Source: an uncultured Bacteroidota bacterium
GTDB taxonomy: Bacteria; Bacteroidota; Bacteroidia; Chitinophagales; S012-47
DNA length: 24,144 bases
NCBI GenBank assembly: GCA_913062655.1
Contig: CAJXXO010000009.1
Span: 1 to 24,144 of the forward strand
Reading direction: 5' to 3'
The notes under the pieces are model-generated. The model ran no database searches. It saw only the letters and a program-made list of their open reading frames with translations, and was not told the DNA's origin. Every line of letters begins with the position of its first letter. Position 1 is the first letter of the stretch. Made by a program: the position numbers and the translations under genes. Of this stretch, positions 8,742 through 16,649 are shown piece after piece.

Positions 8742-9440
8742 ATGGATCCCTATCACCAACCGCTGAATATCAAGGCCTGGGCAGAAGAAGACCGCCCGCG
8801 TGAGAAATTGCTGCTACAAGGTAAGCAGGCCCTTACCGAAGCCGAACTAATGGCCATCCTCATCGGCTCCGGCACCACTAAGGAGACAGCCGTCCATCTC
8901 TGTCAACGCATTCTGGCGGATTATGAGCACAATCTACATGCGTTGGGTAGGCTGTCTGTCCATCAACTGATGCAGTACCGGGGCATCGGCCAGGCCAAAG
9001 CAATAACCATAGTAGCCGCTTTGGAGCTGGGGCGCAGGCGACAAGCCGCAGAGCGAAAGAAAAAGCCCCACATAACTGCCAGTCGCGATGTGTATGAGCT
9101 GATGCAACCGGTACTGGGCGACCTGCCCCATGAAGAATTTCACATGCTCTACCTCAACCGCTCCAATAAGGTACTGCTGCGCGAACGGGTAAGTGTAGGA
9201 GGCGTGACCGGAACGGTAGCCGACATAAAACTAATGCTGAAAACTGCTGTCAATGCTTTGGCATGTGGCATGATAGCCTGCCACAATCATCCATCCGGTA
9301 GTCTGCATCCAAGCCATGCAGATATCAAACTCACTAAAAAATTAAAAGAAGCCGGTGAATGGTTGGATGTAAAATTGTTGGATCACCTGATCATTACTGA
9401 CGAAGGATACTACAGTTTTGCTGACGAAGGGCAATTGTAG
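8742..9440 (+). CDS. radC: RadC family JAMM/MPN+ protein
   Basis: A 232-residue RadC-type protein. The N-terminal helical region (about 10-100) contains a helix-hairpin-helix-like segment, LMQYRGIGQAKAITIVAALELGRR. The C-terminal JAMM metalloprotease-like domain (about 110-232) has the intact zinc motif HNHPSGSLHPSHAD (His181, His183, Ser191, Asp194) and an upstream Glu in HEEFHMLYLN. The historical link to DNA repair in E. coli has not held up, and the biochemical function of the family is unresolved. It appears to be a single-gene transcript. The start at 8742 gives the usual N-terminus (ending KAWAEEDRPREKLL) and lies 4 nt after a TAnnTTTG-like element. Confidence 0.93.
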   Translation: MDPYHQPLNIKAWAEEDRPREKLLLQGKQALTEAELMAILIGSGTTKETAVHLCQRILADYEHNLHALGRLSVHQLMQYRGIGQAKAITIVAALELGRRRQAAERKKKPHITASRDVYELMQPVLGDLPHEEFHMLYLNRSNKVLLRERVSVGGVTGTVADIKLMLKTAVNALACGMIACHNHPSGSLHPSHADIKLTKKLKEAGEWLDVKLLDHLIITDEGYYSFADEGQL

Positions 9441-9509
9441 AATACAGGTAAAAAAGCACCATCGAATAGCATTTGTCCGATATCCCTCGTATTTTTAACC
9501 CTCTGTTAA

Positions 9510-10229
9510 ATGCTCAACGCACTGAAAATGAACATTATGAGAAAAGGATTACTACTTGTTTTTTCCCTATGCCTAACCACACTTGCCATGGCACAGTTTG
9601 CCTCCAAGTACGGTTCGGTAACTTCTGAAGGTCGCATAGACCGGGCACAGATTATCCTGTATGATTCAATCTACAATGAGTCCAGCGTAGACTTGACACC
9701 CCGCTGGAAGCGTACCGTCAATGATTTGGTAGGCAGTTGGGAGTCTGCTGTATGTATTGGCGAATTGTGCTATGCCGCTACTGAGAGTGAAGGTTTCTTT
9801 GCCGATGTGTTCCTTGCGGGTACCAGACAGTTGGTAAGTTGCTACTTCTATCCGGATCAGTCTACCAATGGCCAATCGAATGTGGAAGTTTCCATCTACG
9901 ACCCCAATGATTCGCTGACCAGCCACGTAACCCTCAATTTTACCTTTAATGGTTGGCCCTTAAGTGTTGAAGAGGCAGAAGCCAACGGTGGTCTGCAATT
10001 GTACCCCAACCCGGCTACCGACCAGCTATTCATTGAGTATACCTTAGATCGTCCGACTGCTATTCAGGTATTTGACCTGCAAGGACGCATGGTTTGGAGT
10101 TCCGCCAACTTGCAACCGGGCAACCGAAATATCATTCCCATCGGCCATTTAGCTGATGGGCAGTATTTGCTCCACATGATCGGTGATGATGGGCAAACGG
10201 TCGTCTCTAAGGCGTTTACCAAGCAATAA
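9510..10229 (+). CDS. Secreted protein with type IX secretion (Por) sorting domain
   Basis: A secreted protein of 239 residues from the first ATG. The signal peptide proper starts at the ATG at 9537 (MRKGLLLVFSLCLTTLAMAQ), so translation may begin at 9510, 9528 or 9537. The middle is an Ig-like segment with KRTVNDLVGSWESAVCIGELCY and a later FYPDQSTNGQSNVEVSIYD, a pattern I recognise from other Bacteroidota T9SS cargo without a known function. The C-terminal 75 or so residues are a type A sorting domain: LYPNPATDQLFI, IQVFDLQGRMVW, GQYLLHM and a final VVSKAFTKQ. The protein is therefore expected on the cell surface or released by T9SS. The gene is alone and ends before a bidirectional terminator. 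Confidence 0.85.
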   Translation: MLNALKMNIMRKGLLLVFSLCLTTLAMAQFASKYGSVTSEGRIDRAQIILYDSIYNESSVDLTPRWKRTVNDLVGSWESAVCIGELCYAATESEGFFADVFLAGTRQLVSCYFYPDQSTNGQSNVEVSIYDPNDSLTSHVTLNFTFNGWPLSVEEAEANGGLQLYPNPATDQLFIEYTLDRPTAIQVFDLQGRMVWSSANLQPGNRNIIPIGHLADGQYLLHMIGDDGQTVVSKAFTKQ

Positions 10230-10245
10230 AAACCAGTCCCCACAT

Positions 10246-10279
10246 AAAAAAAGCCGTCTCCTGCAAGGCGGCTTTTTTT
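10246..10279. terminator. Bidirectional intrinsic terminator
   Basis: AAAAAAAGCCG (10246-10256) and CGGCTTTTTTT (10269-10279) form an 11-bp perfect stem with a 12-nt loop. The A tract on one side and the T tract on the other give a U-tailed hairpin in both directions. It lies between the stops of the convergent T9SS cargo gene (10229) and the TlpA-like gene (10295), 16 nt from each, so it probably ends both transcripts. Confidence 0.88.
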
Positions 10280-10294
10280 ATTTCCATCTGGCGC

Positions 10295-10792
10295 TTAATG
10301 GCTGGCCAGTTCTTCCAGTTTTTCTTCCAGCTTGTATTCGTTGCCTTCAATATAGCCATGCTCCACTTCCAGTATCTCTCCTTTATCATTGACCACCAAA
10401 GTCAGTGGTGGCGTGATGCCATTGACCGCCTGGAAAAAGTTTTGGTTGGCATCTAAAACAATGCGGTAATCAAACCCTTGCCCGTCAACGTAAGGTCGAA
10501 TCTGCGGCTGTGTGCGCGTATCATCAATAGAAACGGCCACCAACTCCACATCATACAAGTCTTGCCAGTCTGGGTAGAGGTAGGCGATATTTTCCAACTC
10601 ATTGCGGCAGGGCTTACACCACGTAGCCCAGAAGTTAATGATGGTAATTTTCCGACCGTTGGTTTTTACCACATCAAGGATGGAGACCTTCTCTCCTTCC
10701 ATCGTTTCTACCGTAATATCAGGCAGATAGTCTTGTGCGGTGGCAGCCAGGCTAAGGGTACTTACAAACAACAGGGTTACTATCCATTTCAT
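10295..10792 (-). CDS. TlpA-family thiol-disulfide oxidoreductase (periplasmic)
   Basis: A thioredoxin-fold protein of 165 residues. The start is placed at 10792 because it yields a clean signal peptide (MKWIVTLLFVSTLSLAATAQ); the frame is open 19 codons further upstream, but that extension is not secretory. The active site is FWATWCKPCRNE (Cys59, Cys62), and the cis-Pro loop is in GITPPLTLVV. TlpA/ResA-like proteins usually reduce disulfides or apocytochromes on the outer face of the inner membrane; substrates here are unknown. No membrane anchor or lipobox is visible, so it should be soluble in the periplasm. It is divergent, with a 147-bp gap, from the DUF6029-like/Omp28-like pair, which also contains a CxxC protein. 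Confidence 0.9.
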   Translation of the reverse strand: MKWIVTLLFVSTLSLAATAQDYLPDITVETMEGEKVSILDVVKTNGRKITIINFWATWCKPCRNELENIAYLYPDWQDLYDVELVAVSIDDTRTQPQIRPYVDGQGFDYRIVLDANQNFFQAVNGITPPLTLVVNDKGEILEVEHGYIEGNEYKLEEKLEELASH

Positions 10793-10907
10793 AGGTATCA
10801 ATTTTCTTGCGGTGCAAATAATGCGAAAAGCGTGCCACAAATTATTCAAAATTGTGTCAAACCAAGGGTTAATACTTCGATTTCCTTCTTACCTCTATGG
10901 AAATCCC

Positions 10908-10915
10908 TAAATTTA
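10908..10915 (+). promoter_or_regulatory. Possible -7 element for the DUF6029-like/Omp28-like pair
   Basis: TAAATTTA followed by GC is a 7/8 match to TAnnTTTG and ends 24 nt before the ATG at 10940, in the divergent gap with the TlpA-like gene. No TTG lies at the right distance for a -33 box. The same TTTAGC ending occurs at the rny candidate (16561-16570). Confidence 0.3.
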
Positions 10916-10939
10916 GCCCCTCCAATTAAATGCCGGTCC

Positions 10940-12520
10940 ATGATGCGTATTGCGTTTGCAACGCTCCTCCTGTTTGGTGCTACAATTTTCGCTTGGGGTC
11001 AAGGCTCCATAACCGGGTCGCTGGAAGCAACGACCAAGTGGTTTATGCGCGATTCGCTCATCGATGCCACGGGCACACCACAATATGACAATCAGTTGGT
11101 AGGCACTTATGGTTGGCTCACCACCAACTATACCAATCGCGACTGGAACCTGGATGCGGGACTTCGACTGGACCTCTTCCACAACTCTGATTTGCAAAAT
11201 CCTACTGAGTCCTTTACCGGTGCAGGCATTGGTCGTTGGTATATCAAGAAACAGATCAAAGAACTCACCATTACCGGTGGCTACATTTACGACCAGATCG
11301 GGAATGGTATCATTTTCCGCGCCTACGAAGCCCGTCCATTGGCTATTGACAATGCGTTGTTTGGCGTACAGGTACAATATGATTTTAATGAGAACTGGTA
11401 CATCAAAGGCTTTACCGGGCAGATGAAGAACCGTTTTGAGCGCTATGATCCCATCATTCGAGGGATCAACGTGGAGGGCTTTCACAAACTGGGTGAGAAG
11501 GTGACCGTAGCCCCGGGGTTTGGGGTCGTCAACCGAACCATCGACAACAGTTCGATGGACATCATGGTGAGTAATATAGAATCTTATCCGGTAGAAGAGC
11601 GATTTATCCCACGGTTCAACAACTATGCCTTTACCGTTTATAATCGGTTGAATTACCAAAATCTAAGCTGGTTTGTAGAGCTCTCCTACAAGACAGAGGA
11701 GGCGATTACCAATGCCAACGATCGACTGGTCAATGAAGATGGCACCAACGTGCTGACCATGCTAACCTATTCCACCAGAGGGTTGGGCATTACAGCACAA
11801 TTCAAACGTACCGAAAACTTTGTGCTGCGCACCTCCCCCAACGAGACGGTACTGGATGGCTTGATTAACTTTTTACCTCCTATGGCGCGGCAAAATACCT
11901 ACATGCTAACTGCCCGCTATAATGCCGCCACCCAGTTTTTGGGCGAAATGGCCTATCAGTTTGATGTGGTAGCCAAGCCGAGTCGGGAGTGGTCCTTTTC
12001 CGGTACCTTTTCTGACATCCGCAACCTGAAAAACGACCTGCTTTTTCGTGAGCTCTACCTGGAGTCGGTATACAAAAAAGGGCGCGACCTGAAGCTTACC
12101 TTTGGCGGGCAGATGGTGCAGTATAATCAGTTGGTCTTTGAGACCAAAGGCGACTCTCAGCTCGTATCCATAGTGCCCTTTGCCGAGATGACATATCGAT
12201 TCAATCGTAAAACCTCCTTGCGCGCAGAGTTGCAGTATATGAACAATGAGGAAGATTTTGGTAGCTGGGTATTTGGCCTGGTGGAACTTAGTGTGGCGCC
12301 CAACTGGTCATTTGGGGTGTGGGATATGTGGAACATAAAACCCAAAAAGACCGAACAAGCCCTGCACTACCCGACTACCTGGGTAACCTATCGGAGTGGC
12401 GCCAACCGTTTTGAACTGGCCTATGTCAAACAGGTGGAGGGTATCGTATGTACAGGGGGTATCTGTCGATTTGAACCCGCTTTTAGTGGTGTGCGTTTTA
12501 CGCTCAACTCTACCTTTTAA
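10940..12520 (+). CDS. Outer-membrane beta-barrel protein, DUF6029-like
   Basis: A predicted outer-membrane protein of 526 residues. The start is set at 10940 (MMRIAFATLLLFGATIFAWG, a signal peptide; 10943 is equally possible). The open frame extends back to 10478 only because it runs antisense to the TlpA-like gene. The mature part is a long series of alternating strands with many aromatic residues (WYIKKQIKELTITGGYIYDQ, LSWFVELSYK, YMLTARYNAATQFLGEMAYQF) and a final VRFTLNSTF strand ending in Phe, as in outer-membrane barrels. I associate size and context with the DUF6029 family, whose function is unknown. It is 10 nt upstream of the Omp28-like lipoprotein and surely co-transcribed with it. 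The family name is moderately sure; the barrel prediction is stronger. Confidence 0.7.
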   Translation: MMRIAFATLLLFGATIFAWGQGSITGSLEATTKWFMRDSLIDATGTPQYDNQLVGTYGWLTTNYTNRDWNLDAGLRLDLFHNSDLQNPTESFTGAGIGRWYIKKQIKELTITGGYIYDQIGNGIIFRAYEARPLAIDNALFGVQVQYDFNENWYIKGFTGQMKNRFERYDPIIRGINVEGFHKLGEKVTVAPGFGVVNRTIDNSSMDIMVSNIESYPVEERFIPRFNNYAFTVYNRLNYQNLSWFVELSYKTEEAITNANDRLVNEDGTNVLTMLTYSTRGLGITAQFKRTENFVLRTSPNETVLDGLINFLPPMARQNTYMLTARYNAATQFLGEMAYQFDVVAKPSREWSFSGTFSDIRNLKNDLLFRELYLESVYKKGRDLKLTFGGQMVQYNQLVFETKGDSQLVSIVPFAEMTYRFNRKTSLRAELQYMNNEEDFGSWVFGLVELSVAPNWSFGVWDMWNIKPKKTEQALHYPTTWVTYRSGANRFELAYVKQVEGIVCTGGICRFEPAFSGVRFTLNSTF

Positions 12521-12530
12521 ACTGAATGGC

Positions 12531-13394
12531 ATGCAGCAAAAGACTTTATACCTAATCGTACTTGGCCTATTGGCCCTGGTAGCCAGTAGCTGCACTGAGC
12601 TGGGTCCACCCATTAGTTTTAAGGACAACAGTGCCTTGCTCGATACCTCTTACATCGACAACAACCTCCCCACCAATACCTACAAAAAGGTGGTGATCGA
12701 AGAATTTACAGGCGCCACCTGCAACAATTGCCCGCGGGGAGCCGAAACCATCAAAGATATCCTCACCAAGCACCCGGATAGCGTATTTGCCATAGCCATT
12801 CACAACGACAATCCCCTTGCCTCGCCCCATTCAGGTGCAGAAGATTTTCGCACCGCAGAGGGCATTCAGATCAGCCAGCGGCTGGGTGGTACGGCTGCTA
12901 TTCCCAGTGCCGGTATCGATCGGCATAAGTTTCCCAACACTACGCAATTGGTTGTCTTTCGCAGCAGATGGGAAGGTTCCGTAGAAGATCAGCTCGAAAA
13001 AGCCCCCGCAGTCGACTTGCAGTTGGAACAAGACTTCAATGCCTCTACGCGCGAGTTGACGGTAACCGCTACCATTCATTACCTCCGCGATGTGGATACT
13101 ACCACTCACCTCAGTATCGCTATCACGGAAGATGACATCATCAGTCCGCAGACGATGCCTGACTTGAGTGTCAACCAGAACTATAAGCACCAACACATTT
13201 TTCGCACCATGCTCACCCCCACTTTCGGTTTGTTAACCCACCCGGAAACGGTACGGGGGCGTGTAGTAATCAAGTCATTCCGTACTACCCTACCAGAAAA
13301 CTGGGTGGCCGCCAACTGCAATGCCGTGGGTTTTGTCCACTACATCGGTGATTCTGATGAGATATTGCAGGCCGAGGAGATCGACATCGAGTGA
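12531..13394 (+). CDS. Omp28-related outer-membrane lipoprotein with CxxC motif
   Basis: A lipoprotein of 287 residues, started at 12531 because this gives a signal peptide with lipobox (LLALVASSC, acylated Cys21); the frame is open further upstream, inside the preceding gene. After a short linker comes EEFTGATCNNCPRGAET, a thioredoxin-like start with the redox-type pair Cys64-x-x-Cys67, and then AIHNDNPLASPHSGAEDFRT and GTAAIPSAGIDR, where a Pro takes the place of the cis-Pro loop. The second half is a beta-rich domain (LTVTATIHYLRD, LSIAITEDDII, YKHQHIFRTML). This is the Omp28 family first seen in Porphyromonas. It is in one transcript with the DUF6029-like barrel, and the TlpA-like gene is divergent next door. 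The function is not established. Confidence 0.82.
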   Translation: MQQKTLYLIVLGLLALVASSCTELGPPISFKDNSALLDTSYIDNNLPTNTYKKVVIEEFTGATCNNCPRGAETIKDILTKHPDSVFAIAIHNDNPLASPHSGAEDFRTAEGIQISQRLGGTAAIPSAGIDRHKFPNTTQLVVFRSRWEGSVEDQLEKAPAVDLQLEQDFNASTRELTVTATIHYLRDVDTTTHLSIAITEDDIISPQTMPDLSVNQNYKHQHIFRTMLTPTFGLLTHPETVRGRVVIKSFRTTLPENWVAANCNAVGFVHYIGDSDEILQAEEIDIE

Positions 13395-13420
13395 TTCGCT
13401 AAAATCGCTGCCCTTACCCC

Positions 13421-13448
13421 TTGTAGCCCTGTGGCTTTTGTAACTTTG
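13421..13448 (+). promoter_or_regulatory. Promoter of the pheT-zapA operon
   Basis: TTG at 13421-13423 and TAACTTTG at 13441-13448, 17 bp apart, match the Bacteroidota TTG / TAnnTTTG promoter, with an exact -7 box. The predicted start near 13453 gives a leader of about 20 nt before the pheT ATG. Confidence 0.55.
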
Positions 13449-13471
13449 CCCGCTGACAGATTCAGCGACAC

Positions 13472-15919
13472 ATGAAGATTTCCTATAGTTGGTTACAAGA
13501 CTACCTTCAACTCGACCACAAGGGTGAGCCGGTGCGGCTTACGCCCCAGGAGGTAGCTGATATGCTCACCGAGATTGGCCTGGAGGTAGAGGAACTAACC
13601 CATTACGAAGCCGTACCTGGCAGCTTAGAAGGATTGGTCATTGGCGAAGTACTCGATACCTGGCCGCACCCCAATGCCGACCGCCTGAAAGTGACAAAAG
13701 TAAATATTGGTGAAACCGAGCCCGCCATTATTGTATGTGGCGCACCCAATGTAGCGGCAGGCCAAAAGGTAGTTGTCGCTACGGTGGGCAGCACGCTCTA
13801 CCCTACGGATGGAGAGCCGTTTGCCATTAAGAAAGCCAAAATTCGCGGTGAGGCCTCCTTCGGTATGATCTGTGCAGAAGATGAGATTGGGCTTGGCACC
13901 AGCCACGATGGTATTATGGTGCTGACAGAGGATGCTCCGGTGGGTCAACCAGCCGGAGAATTCTTTGGGGTGTATACCGACTGGATCATTGAAATTGGGC
14001 TGACCCCCAACCGTTCAGATGCCATGTCGCACATTGGTGTGGCCCGCGACCTCGTAGCCCATTTGAATGTTAACACCCCTTATCAGGCGACCTTGAAGTT
14101 GCCTGCACTACCCGAATTCCCATCCCCCGATCCATCCCTGCCTATTGAGGTATCAGTAGAAGATGAAGCAGCATGCCCCCGGTATTCGGGTATGGTTTTC
14201 GACCACCTGCACATCGGCCCTGCACCGAAATGGATGCAGGAACGACTGGAAGCTATTGGCGTGAAATCCATCAACAATGTGGTGGATATCACCAATTATA
14301 TTCTCCACGAATGGGGCCAACCGCTCCACGCTTTCGACTATGCCGCCATTGCAGATCACAAAGTAGTGGTCAAAAAATTGCCGGCTGGCACCCCATTCCT
14401 GACACTCGATGAAGACGAGCGGCAACTGCACGAAGAAGACCTAATCATTTGCGATAGCCGGGGTGGCATGTGCATTGGCGGTGTGTACGGTGGCAAAGAC
14501 AGTGGCGTTACCGAAAGTACCCACACCATTTTTCTGGAAAGTGCCTACTTCGATCCGGTGCACATTCGGAAGACGGCCTTGCGACACAACCTGCGCACCG
14601 ATGCGGCCATGCACTTTGAGAAGGGCATCGACCCAAATCTTACCCTGCCGGCCTTACAGCGTGCAATCGACCTACTGGAGCGCTATGCCGGAGCTACGGT
14701 CGCTTCCGAATTGATCGACATCAACCCCAGGCCGGTGCAACCTGCGACAGTGACCCTCACAAAATCCTACCTGGAGACGATGGCAGGCGAACACCTGGAT
14801 GACCGGAAAGTAGAAGAGATTCTTACGTCCATGGGCATGCAGGTTGACCTACAGCATGACGCCTTTGCGGTGAAAGTGCCTACCTATAAAACCGATGTCA
14901 CCCGCCCGGCCGATGTGATGGAAGAATTGCTACGCGTGTATGGCTACAATAATATTCAGACACCTGAGACGATGCATACGGCCATTTCCATCCACGCCCA
15001 GGAGGATGTGTACGCCCACCGCGAGCGAGCCATGCAATTTTTGGCACATCGTGGTTTTCTGGAGTGTTACAACCTGTCCTTTCTGGCGGGCCATCAGCTC
15101 ATCAAGGCCAACCAGGCCAAAGAAAGCGATGCCGCCTTATTGAATGCCCTGTCAGCCGAATTGGACATCATGCGGCCCGACCTCCTCTACGGTATGCTGC
15201 AAACGGCTGCCCATAATCTCAACCATAGAAATGACGACCTGAGGTTATTCGAATTGGGCAGACGATACGGACAAGGAGAAGATGGATTTGAAGAAAGTCA
15301 TCAATTGTTGCTACTCATGACCGGCCGAGCAGCGGCTGAGAGTTGGGAATCACCTGAGCGCCCGGTTTCCTATTACGATATTAAACGTCCGGTGATGCAT
15401 CTGCTGCAGCACCTTGGCGTGGAAGGTATAGATGCCGCACTGCTTGATCATGACCATTTTGACTATGGACAGACACTCACCAAAGGTCCATCTACGCTGG
15501 CCGATATCGGCAGGGTAGCCCCCCAATTGGCCAGGCAGTTTGACATCAAGAAACCGGTCTATGTGGCCCGCTTGCATTGGGATGCTGTTGAACAATTAGC
15601 TGATGACGCCAAGGTGTCGTTTACGGCTATTCCTCGCTTTCCAAGTATTCGTAGGGACCTGGCGTTGGTGATCGATAAGGAGGTTACGTATCAGCAATTG
15701 GAAGAATTGGCGTTGAAAGAAGGCGGTAAGTACTTGCAATCGGTAAATTTGTTTGACATTTACGAAGACAAGAAATTAGGCGAAGGCAAAGTATCCTATG
15801 CATTGAGCTTCATCTTCCGGGATGACCAAGCCACCCTGACCGACAAGCCTGTTGACAAGGCCATGCAGCGATTGATGGACCGTTATGCCAACGCCTTTGC
15901 GGCAACAATCAGACAATAA
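13472..15919 (+). CDS. pheT: Phenylalanine--tRNA ligase beta subunit
   Basis: This is the beta subunit of the alpha2-beta2 PheRS that charges tRNA-Phe. It has 815 residues, normal for the family. Domains in order: N-terminal B1 (KISYSWLQDYL), the EMAP-like tRNA-binding domain from about residue 52 (VIGEVLDTWPHPNADRLKV, VCGAPNV), B3/B4 editing region (about 200-390, with INNVVDITNYILHEWGQPLHA), B5 (about 400-480, ending DVTRPADVMEELLRVYGYNNI), the catalytic-like core, and a C-terminal anticodon-binding FDX-ACB domain (from about 722, IPRFPSIRRDLALVIDKEV). pheS is not in the window, as expected for many Bacteroidota where the subunits are separate. The stop overlaps the next ATG (TAATG), so a small coiled-coil protein and ZapA probably follow on the same mRNA. 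Confidence 0.97.
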   Translation: MKISYSWLQDYLQLDHKGEPVRLTPQEVADMLTEIGLEVEELTHYEAVPGSLEGLVIGEVLDTWPHPNADRLKVTKVNIGETEPAIIVCGAPNVAAGQKVVVATVGSTLYPTDGEPFAIKKAKIRGEASFGMICAEDEIGLGTSHDGIMVLTEDAPVGQPAGEFFGVYTDWIIEIGLTPNRSDAMSHIGVARDLVAHLNVNTPYQATLKLPALPEFPSPDPSLPIEVSVEDEAACPRYSGMVFDHLHIGPAPKWMQERLEAIGVKSINNVVDITNYILHEWGQPLHAFDYAAIADHKVVVKKLPAGTPFLTLDEDERQLHEEDLIICDSRGGMCIGGVYGGKDSGVTESTHTIFLESAYFDPVHIRKTALRHNLRTDAAMHFEKGIDPNLTLPALQRAIDLLERYAGATVASELIDINPRPVQPATVTLTKSYLETMAGEHLDDRKVEEILTSMGMQVDLQHDAFAVKVPTYKTDVTRPADVMEELLRVYGYNNIQTPETMHTAISIHAQEDVYAHRERAMQFLAHRGFLECYNLSFLAGHQLIKANQAKESDAALLNALSAELDIMRPDLLYGMLQTAAHNLNHRNDDLRLFELGRRYGQGEDGFEESHQLLLLMTGRAAAESWESPERPVSYYDIKRPVMHLLQHLGVEGIDAALLDHDHFDYGQTLTKGPSTLADIGRVAPQLARQFDIKKPVYVARLHWDAVEQLADDAKVSFTAIPRFPSIRRDLALVIDKEVTYQQLEELALKEGGKYLQSVNLFDIYEDKKLGEGKVSYALSFIFRDDQATLTDKPVDKAMQRLMDRYANAFAATIRQ

Positions 15920-16212
15920 TGGAGGCGATTAACCAACAAATAGCGCAAATTGAGGGTAAAGTGCAGCAACTCCTCGAACGGTACCATAAGGTGGTAGCCG
16001 AAAAGGAAGCCCTGCAGCAACAACTTCGGGAAGCGAAGGCAACCACGCAAGAGCAAGCCCAACGCATAACTGACCTGGAAGAAAAGGTGCGTACCCTGCA
16101 GATTGCCCGTGGTGCCACCAGCGATGTCAGTGATGAAAAGACGGCACTAAAACTGAAGATCAACGAGTACATCCGTGAGATCGACAAGTGTATCGCCATG
16201 CTAAATACCTAA
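15919..16212 (+). CDS. Small coiled-coil protein, possibly a ZapA/FtsZ-ring partner
   Basis: A 97-residue protein with no signal peptide. From residue 4 to about 62 it is one continuous heptad-like coiled coil (QQIAQIEGKVQQLLERYHKV, EALQQQLREAKATTQEQAQ, RITDLEEKVRTLQIARG). After a short linker comes a conserved-looking C-terminal helix (KTALKLKINEYIREIDKCIA). I do not recognise a named family with certainty. The layout recalls the small coiled-coil division factor ZapB, but that is inference from shape and position only. The start overlaps the pheT stop by one base, and zapA begins 3 nt after its stop, so the three reading frames are tightly coupled. The equal length to ZapA (97 residues) is probably chance. 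Confidence 0.85.
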   Translation: MEAINQQIAQIEGKVQQLLERYHKVVAEKEALQQQLREAKATTQEQAQRITDLEEKVRTLQIARGATSDVSDEKTALKLKINEYIREIDKCIAMLNT

Positions 16213-16215
16213 CCT

Positions 16216-16509
16216 ATGAATCAGGAACTGATCAACATAAACGTGATTGTAGCCGACCGGCCTTACCGGCTCAAGATCAAGCCGGCCGAGGAAGAGACCA
16301 TACGGCAAGCGGCTAAGCAGATCAACGATAAAGTCAAAGAATTTCAGAATACCTACGATGCCAAGGACAAGCAGGACTACCTGGCTATGGCTACCATTCT
16401 CTTTGCTGTAGAGGCGTTGAACGCCAGGAAACAGCCCCGAGTATCCGATCCCAATATCGGCCAGCGCCTGCAAGCACTGGAAGACGCGCTGGACAAAGCC
16501 CTGGCATAG
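16216..16509 (+). CDS. zapA: Cell division protein ZapA
   Basis: This cytoplasmic FtsZ-associated protein bundles protofilaments at the Z ring. It has 97 residues. The N-terminal globular part (about 1-45) has the ZapA pattern ININVIVADRPYRLKIKPAEEETIRQAAKQIN. A long C-terminal helix for dimerisation and tetramerisation follows (DKVKEFQNTYDAKDKQDYLAMATILFAVEALNARK and a last helix LQALEDALDKALA). It is the third frame of the pheT operon, 3 nt after the coiled-coil gene and 140 bp before rny. In many bacteria a 6S RNA gene follows zapA; see the note on that gap. Confidence 0.92.
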   Translation: MNQELININVIVADRPYRLKIKPAEEETIRQAAKQINDKVKEFQNTYDAKDKQDYLAMATILFAVEALNARKQPRVSDPNIGQRLQALEDALDKALA

Positions 16510-16560
16510 CGACCAACCGGCACGGATAGATTTCATCCCCCTTTTGGCCGCCAGTTTTCT

Positions 16561-16568
16561 TAACTTTA
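16561..16568 (+). promoter_or_regulatory. Possible -7 element in the zapA-rny gap
   Basis: TAACTTTA followed by GC is a 7/8 match to TAnnTTTG. The nearest TTTG (16543-16546) is only 14 bp upstream, shorter than usual, so the promoter call is weak. A transcript from here would contain a GACCG/CGGTC hairpin at 16587-16603 and would have an approximately 75-nt leader for rny. Confidence 0.3.
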
Positions 16569-16649
16569 GCATAATGTTTTGCCGATGACCGTTTGCACCG
16601 GTCTAATGGAGAAAGATTGATTCAAGAAACGTTTTTAAAGTGACTACAC

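Noticed and set aside
10478..10939. Upstream extension of the DUF6029-like frame by 154 codons
   Set aside because: It lies antisense to the TlpA-like gene, has no signal peptide or family similarity, and the ATG at 10940 starts a clean signal peptide.
12396..12530. Upstream extension of the Omp28-like frame
   Set aside because: It overlaps the end of the preceding gene; the ATG at 12531 gives a proper lipoprotein signal.
13391..13412. Imperfect inverted repeat after the Omp28-like gene as terminator
   Set aside because: Short stem with a wobble pair and no T tract after it.
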